From PALSA-612 sp963776735 (lineage in GTDB: Bacteria > Actinomycetota > Thermoleophilia > Gaiellales > Gaiellaceae), in assembly GCA_963776735.1 (NCBI GenBank), contig CAVZNV010000018.1:372001-436000 (forward strand): a stretch of 64,000 bases of DNA, read 5' to 3'. The notes beneath the pieces are model-generated. The model saw nothing but the letters and a program-made list of their open reading frames with translations, did no database searches and had not been told where the DNA came from. Position 1 is the first letter of the stretch. The number at the start of each line of letters is the position of its first letter. Shown here in pieces: positions 50,206 through 59,033 of the stretch. A program made the translations under genes and the position numbers.

Positions 50206-51765
50206 GTGAGAGGTGCAGTCGCCGCCGGCCACCCGCTGACCGCCGAGGCGGGCGCACGCATCCTGGCCGAGGGCGGCAATGCCGCAGACGCGTGCGTCGG
50301 CGCTGCGTTCATGTCCTGGGTCGCCGAGAGCCCTCTCACCGGCCCGGGAGCGGGTGGCTTCATGCTCGTCCACCGCGCGCGCGACCGGTCCACGCGAGTG
50401 CTGGACTTCTTCGTCTCGACGCCGGGGCTGGGCGCTCGGAGCAGCCGCCGGACGGAGATGGAATCGGTCGACATCGACTTCAGCGGCGAGTCGACCCAGA
50501 TGTTCCACATCGGCTCGGCGTCCTGCGCCGTCCCCGGCGCAGTGGCCGGGCTGGCCGCCGCGCATCGACGCTACGGCACCCTGCCCTGGCGCGTCCTCGC
50601 GGAGCCGGCCATCGAGGCTGCCCGCGCCGGCGTCGAGCTGACGAGACCGCAGGCGTATCTCCACGCGATCCTCGACCTGATCCTGCGCCACACGCCCGAG
50701 GGCAGACGCGTGTACGGGAGCGGAGGCGCGCGGCTCGGGCCGGGAGACCGGCTCCGGCTCCCCGACCTGGCGGACGCGATCGAGCGGCTCGCGGAGCATC
50801 CGACCGATCTCGCCGACGGCGAGCTCGCGGCCGCCGTGGTACTCCACATGCGCGAGACGGGCGGCCCGGTGACGGCGGAGGACCTCCGGCAGTACCGCGT
50901 GATCTGGCGCACGCCCGTGCGAGCCGGCTACCGAGGGCATGTCTTCGAGTCGAATCCGCCGCCGTCGTCGGGCGGCCTGCTGATCGCCTACGGTCTCCGT
51001 CTACTCGAGCGGCTCGACGGCGGTCCGTCGGGTTCGGCGGCGGCCCTCCGGGCGCTCGTCGACGTAATGCGCGAGCAGAACCGCGTGCGAGCCGGTCGCT
51101 TCACGACGCTGCTGCACCACGGTGGCCTCGTCGCGCGGCTGCTCTCCGACGAGGCGATTGCGGCGGGAATCCGCGGGATCGAGGCAGGCCGCACCGGCCC
51201 ACGCGAGCCGGCACCCGTGGGAGGGACGACCCACATCTCGGTCGTCGACTCGGACGGCAACGCGGCGTCCTTGTCGGCGTCGACGGGCTCCGGGTCCGGG
51301 GTGATCGTCCCGGGCACCGGAATCCAGATGAACAACATGCTCGGCGAGTACGACCTGAATCCGAAAGGCCGTGTCCTGGCGCCCGGGCACCGGATGACGA
51401 GCATGATGGCGCCGTCGATCGTCGTGCACGACGGCGAGCCGAGGCTCGTTGTCGGGAGTGCGGGGTCGGTCCGCCTCCGCGGCGCGATCATGCAGGTGGT
51501 CGTGAACGTGATCGGCCACGAGCTCGGCGTGGGCGAGGCGATCGACAGGCCGCGGGTGCACGTCGACGAACCCCACGTGCACTGCGAGGGCGGGCTCGAT
51601 CCGGCGGCGCTCGATGCGCTAGAAGCCGCCGGCTACGACGTCGTCCGCTGGCGGAGGCGGAACCTCTTCTTCGGCGGGGCGGCGGCGGTCGAACGGCGCG
51701 ACGACGGGAGCCTCGCCGCGGCCGGCGATCCGCGGCGCGGCGGGCACGGCGTCGTCGTCGGATGA
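50206..51765 (+). CDS. ggt: Gamma-glutamyltransferase (Ntn hydrolase)
   Basis: 519 residues from GTG at 50206. The large-subunit part has AAGHPLTAEAGARILAEGGNA, SPLTGPGAGGFMLVH and NPPPSSGGLLIAYGL. The autocleavage site is GGTTHISVVDSDGNAAS, whose Thr becomes the catalytic N-terminus of the small subunit. Further on is HRMTSMMAPSIV. No signal peptide is visible, unlike periplasmic GGTs. It transfers or hydrolyses gamma-glutamyl groups, for instance from glutathione analogues. It overlaps the GNAT gene (ATGA). Confidence 0.88.
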   Translation: MRGAVAAGHPLTAEAGARILAEGGNAADACVGAAFMSWVAESPLTGPGAGGFMLVHRARDRSTRVLDFFVSTPGLGARSSRRTEMESVDIDFSGESTQMFHIGSASCAVPGAVAGLAAAHRRYGTLPWRVLAEPAIEAARAGVELTRPQAYLHAILDLILRHTPEGRRVYGSGGARLGPGDRLRLPDLADAIERLAEHPTDLADGELAAAVVLHMRETGGPVTAEDLRQYRVIWRTPVRAGYRGHVFESNPPPSSGGLLIAYGLRLLERLDGGPSGSAAALRALVDVMREQNRVRAGRFTTLLHHGGLVARLLSDEAIAAGIRGIEAGRTGPREPAPVGGTTHISVVDSDGNAASLSASTGSGSGVIVPGTGIQMNNMLGEYDLNPKGRVLAPGHRMTSMMAPSIVVHDGEPRLVVGSAGSVRLRGAIMQVVVNVIGHELGVGEAIDRPRVHVDEPHVHCEGGLDPAALDALEAAGYDVVRWRRRNLFFGGAAAVERRDDGSLAAAGDPRRGGHGVVVG

Positions 51766-52292
51766 GCGGTTTCACCGTGCGCGAGGCCGTGCCGGGGGAC
51801 GCCGGAGCTCTTGTCGCGCTGGCGCAGTCCGTCGGCTCCGAGCCGGAAGGGTGGCTGATCGCGGACGATTCGTGGCGCGGTGTCTCGGACGAGCGGCGGT
51901 ATCTGAAGGCGCTGCGGCGGCACCCGCACGGCGCGGTGTTCGTCGCCGAGATGGACGGCGCGATCGTCGGGCGGCTCTCCGTTGCGCGCGACCCGCATCC
52001 CGCGAGCTTTCACGTGGCCGACCTGGGCCTGATGGTCGCGTCCGGCCGGCGGCGGCAGGGCGTCGGGCGTGCACTCCTCGCGCGCGCCGTGGAGTGGGCG
52101 CGGGCGGCGCGCGTGCGCAAGCTGGAGTTGCACGTCTTCCCGCACAACGACCCGGCGATCAGGTTGTACGAGAGCTTCGGCTTCGTCCGCGAGGGCTACC
52201 GGCGTGAGCACTACCGGCGCGGGACCGGGTTCGTGGACGCGATCCTGATGGCGTACTGGGTGGACAAGCCCCAGCCGCCGGCCGCGTCCTGA
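51762..52292 (+). CDS. GNAT-family N-acetyltransferase
   Basis: 176 residues from ATG at 51762. The acetyl-CoA site is GLMVASGRRRQGVGRALLA, and the C-terminal stretch LHVFPHNDPAIRLYESFGF is typical of RimI/YjcK-like acetyltransferases. The acceptor is unknown. Coupled to gamma-glutamyltransferase by a four-base overlap. Confidence 0.88.
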   Translation: MSGFTVREAVPGDAGALVALAQSVGSEPEGWLIADDSWRGVSDERRYLKALRRHPHGAVFVAEMDGAIVGRLSVARDPHPASFHVADLGLMVASGRRRQGVGRALLARAVEWARAARVRKLELHVFPHNDPAIRLYESFGFVREGYRREHYRRGTGFVDAILMAYWVDKPQPPAAS

Positions 52293-52394
52293 CCGGCCCG
52301 CTGTGGACGAGACGTCACGGGTTTTTCACGCTTTCGGCACAGACGCGTAGGCATTTCGGCGGTACGCTCATCGCGGGTGGCGGGTGGTTCTTCT

Positions 52395-52413
52395 TCCCCA
52401 CCCGGGGTGGGGA
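52395..52413. terminator. Hairpin between converging genes
   Basis: TCCCCACC and GGTGGGGA flank a three-base CGG loop, an eight-pair perfect stem. It lies in the 165 bases between the GNAT stop (52292, rightward) and the LON-domain gene stop (52458, leftward). Nothing else is apparent in that gap. Confidence 0.55.
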
Positions 52414-52457
52414 GTGGTGCGCGCGGTGCACGGCGAAGCAGCCGTGTCCGAACTGGA

Positions 52458-53066
52458 CTAGCCGTGCGAGACCTTGCCGTTCGTCGACGCGCGTTCGTGC
52501 ACTTCGCGCTCGCGGTGCACTGCCTCGATCGCGCCCTCGAGGAGCAGCGACAGCTGCGCCAGCCGGTCCGGTTCCGACAGCAGCTCGAGCAGCTCCTGCT
52601 TCGGCTCCGGCCCGAAGTCGACCCGCGCTGCGATCTGGAACGACAGCGGGCCGGCGTCCTCCACCGGCTCCTCGACGTTCTCGCCTACCGCCTCGACGAG
52701 CCGGCGAAACAGGGCCAGCACGCGCTCGGCGTCCGGCGCGGGCGCATCCGCGTCCTCGTCGTCGACCGGCTCGACCTTCCCCGTCAGGAACTCGCGTCCC
52801 GACGTCAGCTCCCGCAACCGGAAGCGCTCGTGACCCTCGACGACGACGTTCATGCGCCCGTCGTCGAACACCTGCAACACCTCGACGACCGCGGCTCGCG
52901 TCCCGATCTCGCGGCGGCCCTGCTCGTCCTCGAGCACGAGCCCGAACTCGTCGCCGCTCCGCAGGCATTCGCCGATCAGCTCCTTGTAGCGCGGCTCGAA
53001 GATGTGGAGCGGGACGCGCTCCGTCGGCAAGAGGACGAGCTCGAGCGGGAAGAGTCCGATCTCCAC
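52458..53066 (-). CDS. LON peptidase substrate-binding-domain protein
   Basis: 202 residues, only the N-terminal domain of Lon without ATPase or protease parts. The family start is visible: MEIGLFPLELVLLPTERVPL, then FEPRYKELIGECLRSGDEFG and VVVEGHERFRL. A helical C-terminal part (ERVLALFRRLVEAVG, PEPKQELLELLSEPDRLAQ) completes it. Such stand-alone domains are common in actinobacteria; their partners are unknown. Divergent from hisC over 37 bases. Confidence 0.87.
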   Translation of the reverse strand: MEIGLFPLELVLLPTERVPLHIFEPRYKELIGECLRSGDEFGLVLEDEQGRREIGTRAAVVEVLQVFDDGRMNVVVEGHERFRLRELTSGREFLTGKVEPVDDEDADAPAPDAERVLALFRRLVEAVGENVEEPVEDAGPLSFQIAARVDFGPEPKQELLELLSEPDRLAQLSLLLEGAIEAVHREREVHERASTNGKVSHG

Positions 53067-53103
53067 GCGAGGAGGAAGCGTAGTCGAGCGGTAGAGTCAA
53101 ACG

Positions 53104-54213
53104 ATGGACGCGAGCGACCGTTTCTCGACAGCGCTCCGCGGCATCGTCCCGTACGAGCCGGGCAAACCGGTCGAGGAGGTGCAGCGCGAGCTCGGCATCG
53201 ACCGCGTCGTCAAGCTCGCCTCGAACGAAGGCCCGCACGGTCCGTTCCCGGCGGCGCTGGAGGCGATTGGCCGCGCGACCCACGGCCTGAACCGCTATCC
53301 GGACGGCGGCGCATACCGGTTGCGGGCCGCACTCGCCGAGCGCCACGGAGTCGCCTTCGAGGAGGTGATCACGGGCGCCGGAGCCGACGGGCTGATCGAC
53401 TGCCTGTCGCAGATCTACCTCGATCCCGGCGACGAGATCGTTTGCGGCTGGCCGTCGTTCGTCAGCTACGTGATCGGCTGCCGCAAGCTCGGTGCCACAC
53501 CCAGGCTCGTCCCGCTCGCAGATCACCGCTACGACCTGGACGAGATGCTCGACGCCATCGGTCCGCGGACGAAGATCGCCTACTTGTGCCTGCCGAACAA
53601 CCCGACCGGCACGATGAACACGAGGGCCGAGGTCGACCGCTGGTTCGAGCGCGTGCCGGAGCATGTCGTCACGGTCGTCGACCAGGCGTACTTCGAGTAC
53701 ATCGACCGGCCGGATTACCCGGACGCCGTCGCGGAGTACTTCGCAGCCGGACGCAACGTCGTCGTCCTGCGCACGTTCTCGAAGATCTACGGCCTCGCCG
53801 GGCTCCGCGTCGGTTACGCCGTGGCGCCGGCGCCGGTCGTGACCGAGCTCTCCAAGGTGCGGCGCGCGTTCGACGTCGCCACGCCGTCGCAGGAGGCCGC
53901 CCTCGCGAGTCTCGGCGATCCGGACGAGCTGCGCCGCCGTCGCGAGCTGAACGACGTGGGCCGCACACAGCTCGAGGGCGTTCTCCGGGAGCACGGCCTC
54001 GAGCCGGTCGAGGGTGCGGTCGCCAACTTCGTCTTCGTCGAGCTCGGCGAGGACTCGCGGCCGTTCCAGGAGCGGCTGCTGCGGGAAGGCGCGATCGTGC
54101 GGCCTACGCACGGCTTCGGCGCGCCCGGGGCGATCCGCGTCACCGTCGGCACGCCGGACGAGCACGAGTTCCTGTCTGGGGCGCTCGGCCGGGTTCGAGC
54201 GCCCGCCCGGTAA
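53104..54213 (+). CDS. hisC: Histidinol-phosphate aminotransferase-like enzyme (class I/II, HisC-type)
   Basis: 369 residues. PLP fold I features: ASNEGPHGPFPAALEAIGRA (HisC-type LASNENP region), NRYPDGGAYRLRAAL, VITGAGADGLI, LPNNPTGTM, VVDQAYFEYID, and the PLP Lys in TFSKIYGLAGLRVGY. The residue pattern favours histidinol phosphate or aromatic substrates. No other his genes lie nearby, so an aromatic or phenylalanine transaminase role is also possible. Confidence 0.85.
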   Translation: MDASDRFSTALRGIVPYEPGKPVEEVQRELGIDRVVKLASNEGPHGPFPAALEAIGRATHGLNRYPDGGAYRLRAALAERHGVAFEEVITGAGADGLIDCLSQIYLDPGDEIVCGWPSFVSYVIGCRKLGATPRLVPLADHRYDLDEMLDAIGPRTKIAYLCLPNNPTGTMNTRAEVDRWFERVPEHVVTVVDQAYFEYIDRPDYPDAVAEYFAAGRNVVVLRTFSKIYGLAGLRVGYAVAPAPVVTELSKVRRAFDVATPSQEAALASLGDPDELRRRRELNDVGRTQLEGVLREHGLEPVEGAVANFVFVELGEDSRPFQERLLREGAIVRPTHGFGAPGAIRVTVGTPDEHEFLSGALGRVRAPAR

Positions 54214-54234
54214 CCCAGCTACCGTTCGCGTCCC

Positions 54235-55494
54235 GTGTTCGCCGGGCCACGACGCCAGCTGAGCCTCCTCGACCGGGCGCCCACCTTCCGCGCCCTCTTC
54301 CTGGCGACGACGGCGTCGGGCGTCGGGACGTGGCTGGCGGTGATCGCGCTGACGGTCGACGTCTACGACCGGACTCACTCGGCGAAGTGGGTGAGCGCCC
54401 TGCTCATCGCCGATTTCCTGCCGTCGGTGGTGATCGGCCTGGCGTTCGCGCCGCTCGTCGACCGCTTCTCGCGCTGGCGCATCATGGTCGGCTCGGACCT
54501 CGTCAGCATGCTCGTCTTCGTCGCGCTGATCTTCGCCGGCACGCCCGGCCAGATCGTCGCGCTCGCGACGGTCGCCGGCTTTGCGGCCGGCTTCTTCCGG
54601 CCCGCGTCCATGGCCGGCCTGCCGAACATCGTCGACGACTCCGACCTCCCGGCCGCGAACTCGTTGCTCCGGTCGACGGGCTACATGACGGTGATCTTCG
54701 GCACGTTGCTCGGAGGCATCGTCGTGTCCGCCGCCGGGCCGCACGCCAGCTACGCGGTCAACGCGGCCAGCTTCGCGGTCTCGGCCCTGCTTCTCGCCAC
54801 GATTCCCGCGAACAGCCTGGATGCCCGGGACGACGGGCACGAAAGCGCGGGGTACCTCGCCGAGCTGAAGGAGGGCTTCGCGCTCGTGTTCCACTCGCGC
54901 GTGCTGCTCGCGGTCTTCATCTCGTGGAACCTGGCCATGCTCACGAACGCCGGTGTGAACGTGGGAGAGATCTTCCTCGCGAAGGAGACGTTCGGCTCCG
55001 GGGACTTCGGCTACGCGATGCTCTGGGTCGGGGTGGGCGTGGGCCAGGTGGTCGGCGCGCTGTACGCGCCGACCTGGCTCGAGCGTCGGAACGTGTCGTT
55101 CGTGTACGGCTCGAGCCTCGCGCTCGTCTCGTTCGGGACGCTGGCCGCCGCGCTGTCGCCGGACGTGTGGGTGGCCGCGATCGCGATGATCGTCGGCGGC
55201 GCCGGCAACGGGACGGCGATCGTGTGCAACACACTGCTCGTGCAGCGCGGTGCGCCGGACCGCCTTCGCGGCCGGGCGTTCACGACGATCATGAGCGTCA
55301 ACTTCGCGCTGCTCGGGCTGGGGATGGCCGTCGCCGGGCCGATCCTCGACGCTGTCGGCGCGCGCTGGGTGTTCGCAGGCGCCGGTGTTCTCGCCGCCGT
55401 CGCGGCGGTGGTCGGCAGCGCGATGACGAGACGGGTGGGCGCGATGAGCGACGTGGCGGCGTCGCCCGGGACTGCGCCGTCCCCGACCTCCTAG
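54235..55494 (+). CDS. MFS transporter, MFS_3/enterobactin-exporter type
   Basis: 419 residues from GTG at 54235, about 12 hydrophobic segments. Family cues: an N-terminal ATTASGVGTWLAVIALTVDV helix, VIGLAFAPLVDRFSRWRIMVG (the loop 2-3 signature), and a mid-protein AGFAAGFFRPASMAGLPNIV. The C-terminal half repeats the pattern. These proteins export siderophores or drugs. Substrate unknown. It ends one base before meaB. Confidence 0.85.
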   Translation: MFAGPRRQLSLLDRAPTFRALFLATTASGVGTWLAVIALTVDVYDRTHSAKWVSALLIADFLPSVVIGLAFAPLVDRFSRWRIMVGSDLVSMLVFVALIFAGTPGQIVALATVAGFAAGFFRPASMAGLPNIVDDSDLPAANSLLRSTGYMTVIFGTLLGGIVVSAAGPHASYAVNAASFAVSALLLATIPANSLDARDDGHESAGYLAELKEGFALVFHSRVLLAVFISWNLAMLTNAGVNVGEIFLAKETFGSGDFGYAMLWVGVGVGQVVGALYAPTWLERRNVSFVYGSSLALVSFGTLAAALSPDVWVAAIAMIVGGAGNGTAIVCNTLLVQRGAPDRLRGRAFTTIMSVNFALLGLGMAVAGPILDAVGARWVFAGAGVLAAVAAVVGSAMTRRVGAMSDVAASPGTAPSPTS

Positions 55495-55495
55495 C

Positions 55496-56482
55496 TTGGC
55501 CGACCGGCGCACCTGGACGCGGGAGCGTCTCGTCGACGGCGTTCGGGCCGGAGACCGCCGAGCGCTCGCCCGCGCGATCTCGCTCGTGGAAAACTCGGAC
55601 CCGCTCGCCGCAGAGCTCGTCCGCGAGCTCTATCCGGAGACCGGACGCGCGTATACGGTCGGTGTCACAGGGCCGCCCGGCGTCGGCAAGTCGAGCCTGA
55701 TCGCCGCGCTCATTCCGGAGGTGCGCGAGCAGGGCAAGTCGGTCGGCGTCGTGTCCGTCGACCCGTCGAGCCCCTTCTCGCAGGGAGCGCTCCTCGGCGA
55801 TCGCATCCGGCTCGCGGAGCACTTCCTCGATCCAGGCGTCTTCATCCGCTCGATGGGCACGCGCGGCCACCTGGGCGGCCTGGCCGAGGCGACGTTGCAG
55901 GCTGTGCTCCTGCTGGACGCGGCGGGGAAGGACGTCGTGTTCGTCGAGACCGTGGGCACGGGGCAGAGCGAGGTCGAGGTGATCGGGATCGCCGACACCG
56001 TGTTGCTCGTGCTCATGCCGGGCTCGGGCGACGCGATCCAGGCGTTGAAGGCCGGAATCATGGAGATTCCCGACGTGATCGCGGTCAACAAGATGGATCA
56101 TCCGGCGGCGAAGACGATGCTCACCGAGGTGCGCTCGATTCTCGCGCTCGATCCCGACCGGGAGCAGCGGCCGCCGATCGTGCTCACCGAAGCGGCGCGC
56201 GGCGAGAACGTGGCGGAGCTGTGGGCCGAGATCGAGGCGCACGGCCGACACCTCGAGGAGGCGGGCCTCCTGGAAGAGCGCCGTCGCCGAAACCTGGCGC
56301 AGGAGGTCTTCGCAGTCGCGTCGTCGCGGGCGAAGTCGCACCTGGAGCGGACGGTAAGCGACGATCCCGAGCTGCGACGCGTCCTCGACGCCGTGCAGCG
56401 ACGCGAGCTCGATCCTCTGTCCGCCGTCCACGAGATCCTCGACAAGGTCTTCCACATCGACGACGGTGCCGGGCCTCGCTGA
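55496..56482 (+). CDS. meaB: MeaB/ArgK-type GTPase, methylmalonyl-CoA mutase chaperone
   Basis: 328 residues from TTG at 55496. G-protein motifs: Walker A GPPGVGKSSLI, switch region SVDPSSPFSQGALLGDRIR, FIRSMGTRGHLGGLAEAT, ETVGTGQSEVEV and NKMDHP (NKxD). MeaB protects and reloads cobalamin-dependent acyl-CoA mutases. The mutase genes are not in this window. It overlaps the IlvA start by 17 bases. Confidence 0.92.
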   Translation: MADRRTWTRERLVDGVRAGDRRALARAISLVENSDPLAAELVRELYPETGRAYTVGVTGPPGVGKSSLIAALIPEVREQGKSVGVVSVDPSSPFSQGALLGDRIRLAEHFLDPGVFIRSMGTRGHLGGLAEATLQAVLLLDAAGKDVVFVETVGTGQSEVEVIGIADTVLLVLMPGSGDAIQALKAGIMEIPDVIAVNKMDHPAAKTMLTEVRSILALDPDREQRPPIVLTEAARGENVAELWAEIEAHGRHLEEAGLLEERRRRNLAQEVFAVASSRAKSHLERTVSDDPELRRVLDAVQRRELDPLSAVHEILDKVFHIDDGAGPR

Positions 56483-57617
56483 CATCGAAGCGGCGCGCGC
56501 CCGGCTCGACGGCGTCGCTCGCGTCACGCCTGTCTTCCGATCGGAGACGTTCTCGCGGCTTGCCGGTCGCGACGTGATGCTGAAGGCCGAGAACCTCCAG
56601 CGCACCGGCTCGTTCAAGATCCGCGGTGCCTACAACCGGATCTCGACGCTCGGGCCCGACGAGCGCAGCGCCGGGGTCGTCGCGGCCAGTGCGGGCAACC
56701 ACGGCCAGGCCGTTGCCTGGGCAGCCCGTGAAGCCGGCATCGCCGCGACGATCTTCGTGCCCGCAGACGCGCCGATGGCGAAGATCGACGCGACGCGGAG
56801 CTACGGGGCAGACGTCGAGCTCGCCGGCGCGAGCTTCGAGGACGCGGTCGCCGCCGCGCGCCGGCACGTCGAGGCGACCGGCGCGACGTTCGTCCACGCG
56901 TACGAGGACGACATCGTGGTGGCAGGCCAGGGGACGGTCGGCCTGGAGCTCGTCGAGCAGGCGCCGGAGCCGGGAACCGTGCTCGTGCCGGTCGGCGGCG
57001 GCGGGCTTGCCGCGGGCATCGCGGTCGCGCTGCGTGCGGTCGCGCCGAAGACGCGGCTGATCGGCGTCCGCGCGGCGCGCGAGCAGACGATCGCGGACGG
57101 GATCGCGATCAAGCACCCCGGCGAGATCGCGCGCGCCATCCTCGGTGAGACGCTGGAGTCGATGATCGAGGTGAGCGACGAGGAGATCTCGGAGGCGATC
57201 GTGCTGCTGCTCGAGCGCACGAAGCTCGTCGTCGAGGGCGCCGGGGCGGTGGGGGTCGCGGCCTTGCTCACCGGGCGCGTCGACGGCGACGGGCCGGTGA
57301 CGGCGCTCCTGTCGGGCGGGAACATCGACGCGACGCTGCTGATGTCGGTCGCGCGCCGCGGGCTCTCGGCAGCCGGCCGCTATCTCGTCGTCCGCACGCG
57401 CGTGCCCGACCGGCCGGGCGAGCTGTTCAAGCTCCTTTCGCTCGTCAGCGAGGCGCGGATGAACGTGATCGGGGTCGAGCACCGCCGCGAGGGACTCGAC
57501 ATCGGCGTCACCGAGACGGGGATCGAGCTGACCCTCGGCACGCGCGACGAGGAGCACTGCGAGGTGCTGGTGCAGACGATGCGCAGCTGGGGCTACGACG
57601 TCGAGCGCCTGACCTGA
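56466..57617 (+). CDS. ilvA: Threonine ammonia-lyase with C-terminal ACT domain
   Basis: 383 residues from GTG at 56466. PLP motif KAENLQRTGSFKIRGAYNR holds the catalytic Lys, followed by AASAGNHGQAVAWAA and the phosphate loop PVGGGGLAAGIAVAL. The last 70 residues are a single ACT regulatory domain (VRTRVPDRPGELFKLLSLV). It deaminates threonine to 2-oxobutanoate. The single-ACT length fits the catabolic/short IlvA form. Linked to MeaB, it could feed propionyl-CoA metabolism, since 2-oxobutanoate yields propionyl-CoA; this link is inference. Confidence 0.92.
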   Translation: MPGLADIEAARARLDGVARVTPVFRSETFSRLAGRDVMLKAENLQRTGSFKIRGAYNRISTLGPDERSAGVVAASAGNHGQAVAWAAREAGIAATIFVPADAPMAKIDATRSYGADVELAGASFEDAVAAARRHVEATGATFVHAYEDDIVVAGQGTVGLELVEQAPEPGTVLVPVGGGGLAAGIAVALRAVAPKTRLIGVRAAREQTIADGIAIKHPGEIARAILGETLESMIEVSDEEISEAIVLLLERTKLVVEGAGAVGVAALLTGRVDGDGPVTALLSGGNIDATLLMSVARRGLSAAGRYLVVRTRVPDRPGELFKLLSLVSEARMNVIGVEHRREGLDIGVTETGIELTLGTRDEEHCEVLVQTMRSWGYDVERLT

Positions 57618-57678
57618 CAGGCCCGAACCGGCCGTGTCCACGGCAGGCGTGTCCCTGGGCTCACCGGTGGGAGAGGCG

Positions 57679-59016
57679 TCAGTGCCGAATCTGTGCCGTC
57701 TCGGTCGCCGTGAGCGCCCGGAGCTCCGTCACGCCGGCGCCCATGAGCGGCCGCGCGTCGAGGCCGTGCGCGGACAGCACGCTCGCGGCGACCGCTGCGC
57801 GCGCGCCCGTCTCGCAGACCGTGACGAGGATGCGGTCGCGGGGCAATGTCGGCGCGAGCTCGCCGGCAAGGCGGTAGGGCACGTCGAGGCTTCCGGCAAG
57901 CGGAGACTCGGCGCGCTCGCCGTCCTCGCGGACGTCGACGAGCTCTGCCGATCCCTCCGCGAGCAACTCGCGCAACTCGTCGATGCCGACGGAGGGGAGC
58001 GTTGTCGTTGCGCCGGCGACGGGATCGACGAGGTTCCCGGCGAGATCCAGAAACCCGACTGAGCGCAGACCGCGAATCGCACGTGCCGACTCGTCGGGTG
58101 TCTCGGCGTGCACGACCGGCGCTTGGTCGCCGAGCAGGAACGCCGCCTTCGTCGCGAACGAGTGTCCGGACACAGGCACGTTCACAGCGCCCGCCAGATG
58201 ACCGGTCGCGAAGAGGGCGAACGGCCGCACGTCGAGCACGGGCGCCTCGCCCGGCGCGTCGAGCCTCGGCACTTCCGGCGGAGCGCCCAGGAACGGCCCG
58301 CGGTTCAGCTCGACGATGCGTTCGAGGTTCGGCGGCCTCGGCGCGGACACGGCTGCCGACTCGGCGACGAACGCCTCGACCGTGCCGAGCGCGAGCGCCG
58401 GGTTGAACCGCCGCTCGAAGCCGATCGTGGTCGATCCCTTCGAGCTCATTCCCTTTCCGCACAGTGACCCGGCGACGTGGCCGGGATAGACCTCGACGCC
58501 GTCGTCGAACTCGAGCAGCCGGTGCAGGCTGTGAAAGAGCCCCTCGGCGCCCTCGCGCGCCTCGACGGCCAGGTCCGGGCGCGCCGCGTCGCCGACGAAC
58601 AGCGAGTCGCCGGTCAGGAGCAGCCACGGCTCGTCGGCCCGCGTCCGGTCGGTGACCGCGAAGCAGCAGTGCTCGGGGCGGTGGCCGGGGGTGTGGATGA
58701 CGCGGAGCGAGACGTTCCCGACCGCGATCTCGTCCCCGTCGGACAGTGCGTCGTGCGGGTACTCGGCCTCTGCGGCCGAGTGGACGGAGACGGGAACACC
58801 GTGCTCGAGCGCCAGCCGGCCGTGTCCCGACACGTGGTCGGCGTGCGTGTGCGTCTCGAGAACCCGGACGATCCGCACGTCCCGGCGCGCAGCCTCCTCG
58901 AGGTACTGCTCGATCGCGTAGGCCGGATCGACGAGGACCGCTTCGCCGCACGCCTCGCAGCCGACGAGGTAGGAGGCGCAGCCGAGATCCTCGTCCACGA
59001 ACTGCCGGAACAGCAC
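57679..59016 (-). CDS. MBL-fold hydrolase fused to two rhodanese domains (persulfide dioxygenase-like)
   Basis: 445 residues from GTG at 59016. The N-terminal metallo-beta-lactamase domain carries ETHTHADHVSGH, TPGHRPEHC, TGDSLFVGD and VYPGHVAGS, the ETHE1 pattern with a mononuclear iron site. Residues about 255-345 form a rhodanese-like domain without an active Cys (DVRPFALFATGHLAGA). Residues about 355-440 form a second one with Cys in VTVCETGARAAVAAS. This layout fits sulfur-oxidising MBL-rhodanese proteins that convert persulfides to sulfite. Confidence 0.88.
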   Translation of the reverse strand: MLFRQFVDEDLGCASYLVGCEACGEAVLVDPAYAIEQYLEEAARRDVRIVRVLETHTHADHVSGHGRLALEHGVPVSVHSAAEAEYPHDALSDGDEIAVGNVSLRVIHTPGHRPEHCCFAVTDRTRADEPWLLLTGDSLFVGDAARPDLAVEAREGAEGLFHSLHRLLEFDDGVEVYPGHVAGSLCGKGMSSKGSTTIGFERRFNPALALGTVEAFVAESAAVSAPRPPNLERIVELNRGPFLGAPPEVPRLDAPGEAPVLDVRPFALFATGHLAGAVNVPVSGHSFATKAAFLLGDQAPVVHAETPDESARAIRGLRSVGFLDLAGNLVDPVAGATTTLPSVGIDELRELLAEGSAELVDVREDGERAESPLAGSLDVPYRLAGELAPTLPRDRILVTVCETGARAAVAASVLSAHGLDARPLMGAGVTELRALTATETAQIRH

Positions 59017-59033
59017 GAGGCGAGGCTACCGCG

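Noticed and set aside
52315..55512. A very long open frame antisense to the LON-domain, hisC and MFS genes (over 1000 codons), and a similar one on the plus strand antisense to part of them.
   Set aside because: High-GC DNA leaves long stop-free antisense frames. The translations are Arg/Asp/Gly-rich and show no domain, while the opposite frames encode clear enzymes.
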